Origin: an uncultured Lachnospiraceae bacterium | Lineage (GTDB): Bacteria > Bacillota > Clostridia > Lachnospirales > Lachnospiraceae | NCBI GenBank assembly: GCA_947594335.1 | Contig: CANQEC010000029.1 | Location: 1 to 16,515 of the forward strand | Direction of reading: 5' to 3' | DNA length: 16,515 nucleotides | In this document: positions 13,273-16,515 of the stretch, piece after piece | How the letters are laid out: each line of letters begins with the position of its first letter | Position numbering within the stretch: position 1 is the stretch's first letter | Notes under the pieces: generated by a model | The model's database searches: none | What the model was told of the DNA's origin: nothing | What the model saw: only the letters and a program-made list of their open reading frames with translations | Translations under genes and position numbers: made by a program

Positions 13273-16200
13273 ATGTCAGTGAATTTTACATTGGACAGGG
13301 CAGAACAGTATTTAAATGTAATAAAACGTACCATTGCACAAAATCGTATTCCGATTGCTCCTGTCTGGTACCGGGAGGGGCGGGAAAACACCGGAAAGTG
13401 GTGCGAATTTACAGAAGATTCTTACTGGGGAAAGAACGATACATGGTATCAGTTTCGGACGGAGTTTGTTATCCCCGGGGTATATGAAGGAAAGTGCGTC
13501 AGGTGCATGCTGATCACGGGAAGAGAGGGGGAATGGAATGCATTGAACCCTCAGTTTCTTGTAAAGAAAAACAGCCGCGTGGTCCAGGCGCTGGATACGA
13601 ATCACCACTCCTTCCTGCTGTCGTCTGACGCCAGGGAAAATGAGAAGTACGTGCTTGAGTTTGAGGCATATTCCGGCCGTGAAACCGGGAATTCTGTTAC
13701 GTTTCGGGAAGCCCCGCTGCAGTTTCGGCTGCAGGCATTCTGCCTTTCGGAGGATGCCGAAAATGCATATTATGATTTGTATGCGGCCATGTCCGCGGCC
13801 AGGCTGTATCCGGAATCGGATTACCGAAGGATACAGATTGAGAATTACCTGACCGAAGCGCTGAATCTGACAGATCTGAGGGATCCTTCTTCGGAGGCAT
13901 ACTTTGAATCCCTGCGCAGGGCTTCCGCGTACATGCGCCGGGAGTTTTACGGGAAGTTCTGCGGAAAAGAGGACGTGACAGCAGACTGTATCGGTCATAC
14001 CCATATTGATGTGGCGTGGCTGTGGTGCCTGGAGCAGACCCGGGCGAAGGCGGCAAGAAGCTTTGCGACAGAGCTGGCGCTGATGGATGAATATCCGGAG
14101 CACAGGTTCAGTTCCAGCCAGCCGCAGCTGTATCAGTTTGTGAAAGAGGACTATCCTGAAATTTATGAGAGAATCAAAGAAAAAATCAGGGAAGGAAGAT
14201 GGGAAGCGGAAGGCGCCATGTGGCTGGAAGCCGACTGCAATCTTATTTCCGGTGAAAGCCTAATACGTCAGATCCTGCATGGCAAACGCTTTATGAAAGA
14301 GGAATTTGATGTGGATTCCAAAGTATTGTGGCTTCCGGACGTATTTGGTTATTCCGCCGCGCTTCCGCAGATCCTGAAAAAAACAGGAGTGGAGACATTT
14401 GTCACAAGTAAAATTCACTGGAATGAGACGAATCATTTTCCGTATGACACATTTCTCTGGAAAGGGATTGACGGGACGGAGATCTTTACGCAGTTTATCA
14501 CGGGCGGGGATGAAAAGTCGGATCTGAATGACGGCACTGCGTTTTCTACGTATAATGCGCAGATTCTCCCGATCTCCATAGCGAAAGGCTGGGAAATATA
14601 CCAGCAGAAAAATATAAACAATGAAATTCTTGTAAGCTTTGGGTATGGCGACGGAGGCGGCGGAGTCACGCGCAAGATGCTGGAGATGCACAGAAGAATG
14701 CGGCACGGCATTCCCGGGATTCCGAAGACGAGGATCACCACGATTACGGATACGCTCAGGAGGATCAGGAAGAATACAGAAGGGAAAAAGATTCCCAAAT
14801 GGTCCGGCGAGCTGTACCTGGAGCTTCACAGAGGAACGTACACGTCCATGGCGAGGAATAAACGTTATAACAGGCGCGCTGAATTTATGCTCCAGCAGGT
14901 GGAGGCCGCTTCTGCTGCGGACAAGGTTCTTCTGCATGGAGAATATCCCGGGAAGGAACTGTATGATGACTGGACGACAGTATTGCTGAACCAGTTTCAT
15001 GATATCATCCCGGGTTCCTCCATTTTTGAGGTTTACGAGGAATCGCAGAAGCAGTACCTGGAGCTGCTGGAAAAAAACGAAAAACGCCTGACGGAGGCTG
15101 TCGGCCATCTTGCGAAGCAGACGGGACAGAACGGCATTTTTGTCTATAATCCGACAGGAATTGTAAGAGATGGCATTGCCGTGCTGGAGGGCCGCAAATA
15201 TTACGTGAAGGATGTTCCTTCCTTCGGCTGGAAAATCATACAGGATGGCGAAAAATCCGGAAACAGCCTGTCTGTAAGCAATACCTGTATGGAAAATGAT
15301 TTTTTCCGCATCCGGCTGGATGATACCGGAGCGCTGCTGTCCGTTTACGATAAAAGAAATGACCGCGAGGTCCTAAGCGGCAGAGCGAATGTCCTGGAAA
15401 CATACGACGATCATCCGCGGGAATGGGACAACTGGGAACTCAGCAATTATTACCGGGAATCCATGTGGGAGATCGATGATGTTTCGGAGATTGATACGGA
15501 GATTGACGAGCTGGCAGCCGCGGTAAAGATCAGACGCAGATTCCAGAATTCTTTGATTGATCAGAAGATTATCCTTTACAGAGATATGCCGAGGATAGAT
15601 TTTGAGATAGAAGCAGACTGGCATGAACATCATGTCTTTGTAAAGACGGCTTTCCCGGTTGACATTATATCGGATAAAGCTTTTTATGAAATCCAGTACG
15701 GCACAGTCGAGAGGCCGGCACATACGAATACGACGTGGGATGCCGCCAGATTCGAGGTGTGCGCGCAGAAGTGGGCGGATTACGCAGAGCACGGCTACGG
15801 TGTGGCGCTGATGAACGACTGTAAATACGGATATGACATCCATGACGGCGTCATGCGGCTTTCCCTGATCAAGTGCGGTACCTATCCCAATCCGATGGCT
15901 GACAACGGATACCATTATGCCAGATATTCCCTCGTACCTCACGCAGGAAGCTGGCAGGAAGCCCAGGTGGCAAATGCGGCGTATGCCTTTAACTGTCCGC
16001 TGACTGCGGTGAGGGCAGAAGGTCAGGGAACCCTGGCATCTGAGTACAGCTTTGCAGGTACAGACTGTCCAAATGTGATTCTGACGGTTGTAAAAGAAGC
16101 CTGCGACGGGGAAGCGATTATAATCCGTGCATATGAGTCCGGCGGAAAAAGAACAAAAGCGAGGTTTACGCTGGGATTTGAACCGGCTCAGATTCTGGAA

Positions 16201-16308
16201 GTAAACATGCTGGAGACGGAAAAGATTGGGGAGCCGGAACAGTCCGGAAATACGTTTGAGACATTGTTTTATCCGTACGAAATAAAAACATTTCGCGTAG
16301 AGTGTTAA
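13273..16308 (+). CDS. GH38 alpha-mannosidase
   Basis: Cytoplasmic glycoside hydrolase family 38 alpha-mannosidase of about 1011 residues, with no signal peptide. An N-terminal beta-rich domain (1-230) precedes the catalytic barrel. GHTHIDVAWLW (241-251) gives zinc ligands H244 and D246. WLPDVFGYSAALPQIL (353-368) holds the nucleophile and zinc ligand D356. NQFHDIIPGSS (573-583) supplies the second zinc histidine, H576. All catalytic residues are present and the C-terminal beta domains are complete, ending before 16308. The enzyme would trim alpha-mannosides after oligosaccharide uptake. No transporter or regulator for this is inside the window, so genes beyond the right edge may complete the locus. 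The start is uncertain: ATG 13273 has AAAGGAG 13 nt upstream, while ATG 13210 adds 21 residues without a clear ribosome site. Confidence 0.95.
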   Translation: MSVNFTLDRAEQYLNVIKRTIAQNRIPIAPVWYREGRENTGKWCEFTEDSYWGKNDTWYQFRTEFVIPGVYEGKCVRCMLITGREGEWNALNPQFLVKKNSRVVQALDTNHHSFLLSSDARENEKYVLEFEAYSGRETGNSVTFREAPLQFRLQAFCLSEDAENAYYDLYAAMSAARLYPESDYRRIQIENYLTEALNLTDLRDPSSEAYFESLRRASAYMRREFYGKFCGKEDVTADCIGHTHIDVAWLWCLEQTRAKAARSFATELALMDEYPEHRFSSSQPQLYQFVKEDYPEIYERIKEKIREGRWEAEGAMWLEADCNLISGESLIRQILHGKRFMKEEFDVDSKVLWLPDVFGYSAALPQILKKTGVETFVTSKIHWNETNHFPYDTFLWKGIDGTEIFTQFITGGDEKSDLNDGTAFSTYNAQILPISIAKGWEIYQQKNINNEILVSFGYGDGGGGVTRKMLEMHRRMRHGIPGIPKTRITTITDTLRRIRKNTEGKKIPKWSGELYLELHRGTYTSMARNKRYNRRAEFMLQQVEAASAADKVLLHGEYPGKELYDDWTTVLLNQFHDIIPGSSIFEVYEESQKQYLELLEKNEKRLTEAVGHLAKQTGQNGIFVYNPTGIVRDGIAVLEGRKYYVKDVPSFGWKIIQDGEKSGNSLSVSNTCMENDFFRIRLDDTGALLSVYDKRNDREVLSGRANVLETYDDHPREWDNWELSNYYRESMWEIDDVSEIDTEIDELAAAVKIRRRFQNSLIDQKIILYRDMPRIDFEIEADWHEHHVFVKTAFPVDIISDKAFYEIQYGTVERPAHTNTTWDAARFEVCAQKWADYAEHGYGVALMNDCKYGYDIHDGVMRLSLIKCGTYPNPMADNGYHYARYSLVPHAGSWQEAQVANAAYAFNCPLTAVRAEGQGTLASEYSFAGTDCPNVILTVVKEACDGEAIIIRAYESGGKRTKARFTLGFEPAQILEVNMLETEKIGEPEQSGNTFETLFYPYEIKTFRVEC

Positions 16309-16429
16309 GCTGCAGTTGATATATTAATCTGCTGTGCGATGAAATCTGCCACATGGCCGGCGGGACATGATGTTGGGGTCAAAAGATGCCAGACGGATTG
16401 TTTCGTGCTTCGCTGTCTCCGCTCCGGTC
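16309..16429. other. Non-coding sequence between the mannosidase stop and the inverted repeat
   Basis: No convincing gene is present. A 62-residue minus-strand frame spans 16324-16512 but has no recognisable domain or ribosome site, and it crosses the palindrome. It is best read as part of the intergenic element. Confidence 0.4.
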
Positions 16430-16464
16430 GGTGCTAAACGAACGTCCACTGGACGTTCAGCACC
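16430..16464. repeat. Long inverted repeat after the mannosidase gene, possibly a dispersed element
   Basis: A perfect core, GAACGTCCA-C-TGGACGTTC (16440-16458), is extended by GGTGCT (16430-16435) and AGCACC (16459-16464), with a four-base AAAC bulge on the left. It lies about 120 bp after the mannosidase stop. There is no T-run directly after it. The ACTTTTT at 16472-16478 is too far for a standard terminator, though the 3' hairpin may still limit transcription. The palindrome together with the GC-rich flank 16340-16500 resembles the small dispersed intergenic repeats of Lachnospiraceae; that part is from memory and unverified. Confidence 0.6.
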
Positions 16465-16515
16465 CCTGCCCCACTTTTTCCTCATCTTGGGGCGGGTCAT
16501 AAAGTCACTCACCCA

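Noticed and set aside
13312..15108. Long minus-strand frames (263 and 282 codons) inside the mannosidase gene
   Set aside because: Antisense to a complete GH38 enzyme with all catalytic motifs; no independent support.
16324..16512. 62-codon minus-strand frame at the right edge
   Set aside because: No ribosome site or recognisable domain; it crosses a strong palindrome, so it is best read as intergenic element sequence.

Overview
The window looks like chromosomal DNA from a Gram-positive gut-type Clostridia, most likely a Lachnospiraceae member. This is an inference from strong AGGAGG-type ribosome binding sites, low-to-medium GC, and the family mix: a Bce-like sensor/ABC module, SdpRI, an AAA/PD-(D/E)XK protein, an AlbA_2 protein and a GH38 mannosidase. 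No rRNA, tRNA, CRISPR array or complete insertion sequence was seen.

Left edge (1-1650): a large, GC-richer gene on the minus strand starts at 1541 and runs off the window at base 1. It is unrecognised, with a TPR-like stretch and a possible Rossmann-like C-terminal part. A 108-bp divergent region separates it from the next block and holds a good minus-strand promoter and a palindrome.

Block 2 (1650-6627, AT-richer): an OmpR-type response regulator (apparently with an AUU start), an overlapping short histidine kinase, a terminator, a 240-bp leader with repeats, an ABC ATPase and an 826-residue FtsX-type permease. The arrangement matches the peptide-antibiotic sensing and detoxification modules of Firmicutes (Bce/Vra/Ytr-like).

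Block 3 (6628-9640): a SAM-dependent methyltransferase overlaps a Sir2-type NAD-dependent deacylase. These are followed by a clear sdpR-sdpI operon: an ArsR-family autorepressor and an SdpI immunity-type membrane protein. Its promoter is bracketed by two 22-bp palindromes with identical half-sites. No sdpC-like toxin gene is visible.

Block 4 (9640-13191): a non-coding stretch, then an AlbA_2 (Schlafen-like) / HATPase_c_4 protein with five in-frame 12-bp tandem repeats. Next comes an AAA-ATPase-like protein ending in a PD-(D/E)XK nuclease-like domain. Both belong to accessory or conflict-associated families.

Block 5 (13192-16515): a GH38 alpha-mannosidase, then about 200 bp of non-coding DNA with a long imperfect inverted repeat that may be a dispersed element.

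Functionally, two separate envelope or peptide-toxin response units (sensor kinase/ABC and SdpRI) lie beside enzymes of unknown target and a nucleic-acid-related pair. This is an accessory-type neighbourhood rather than one pathway.
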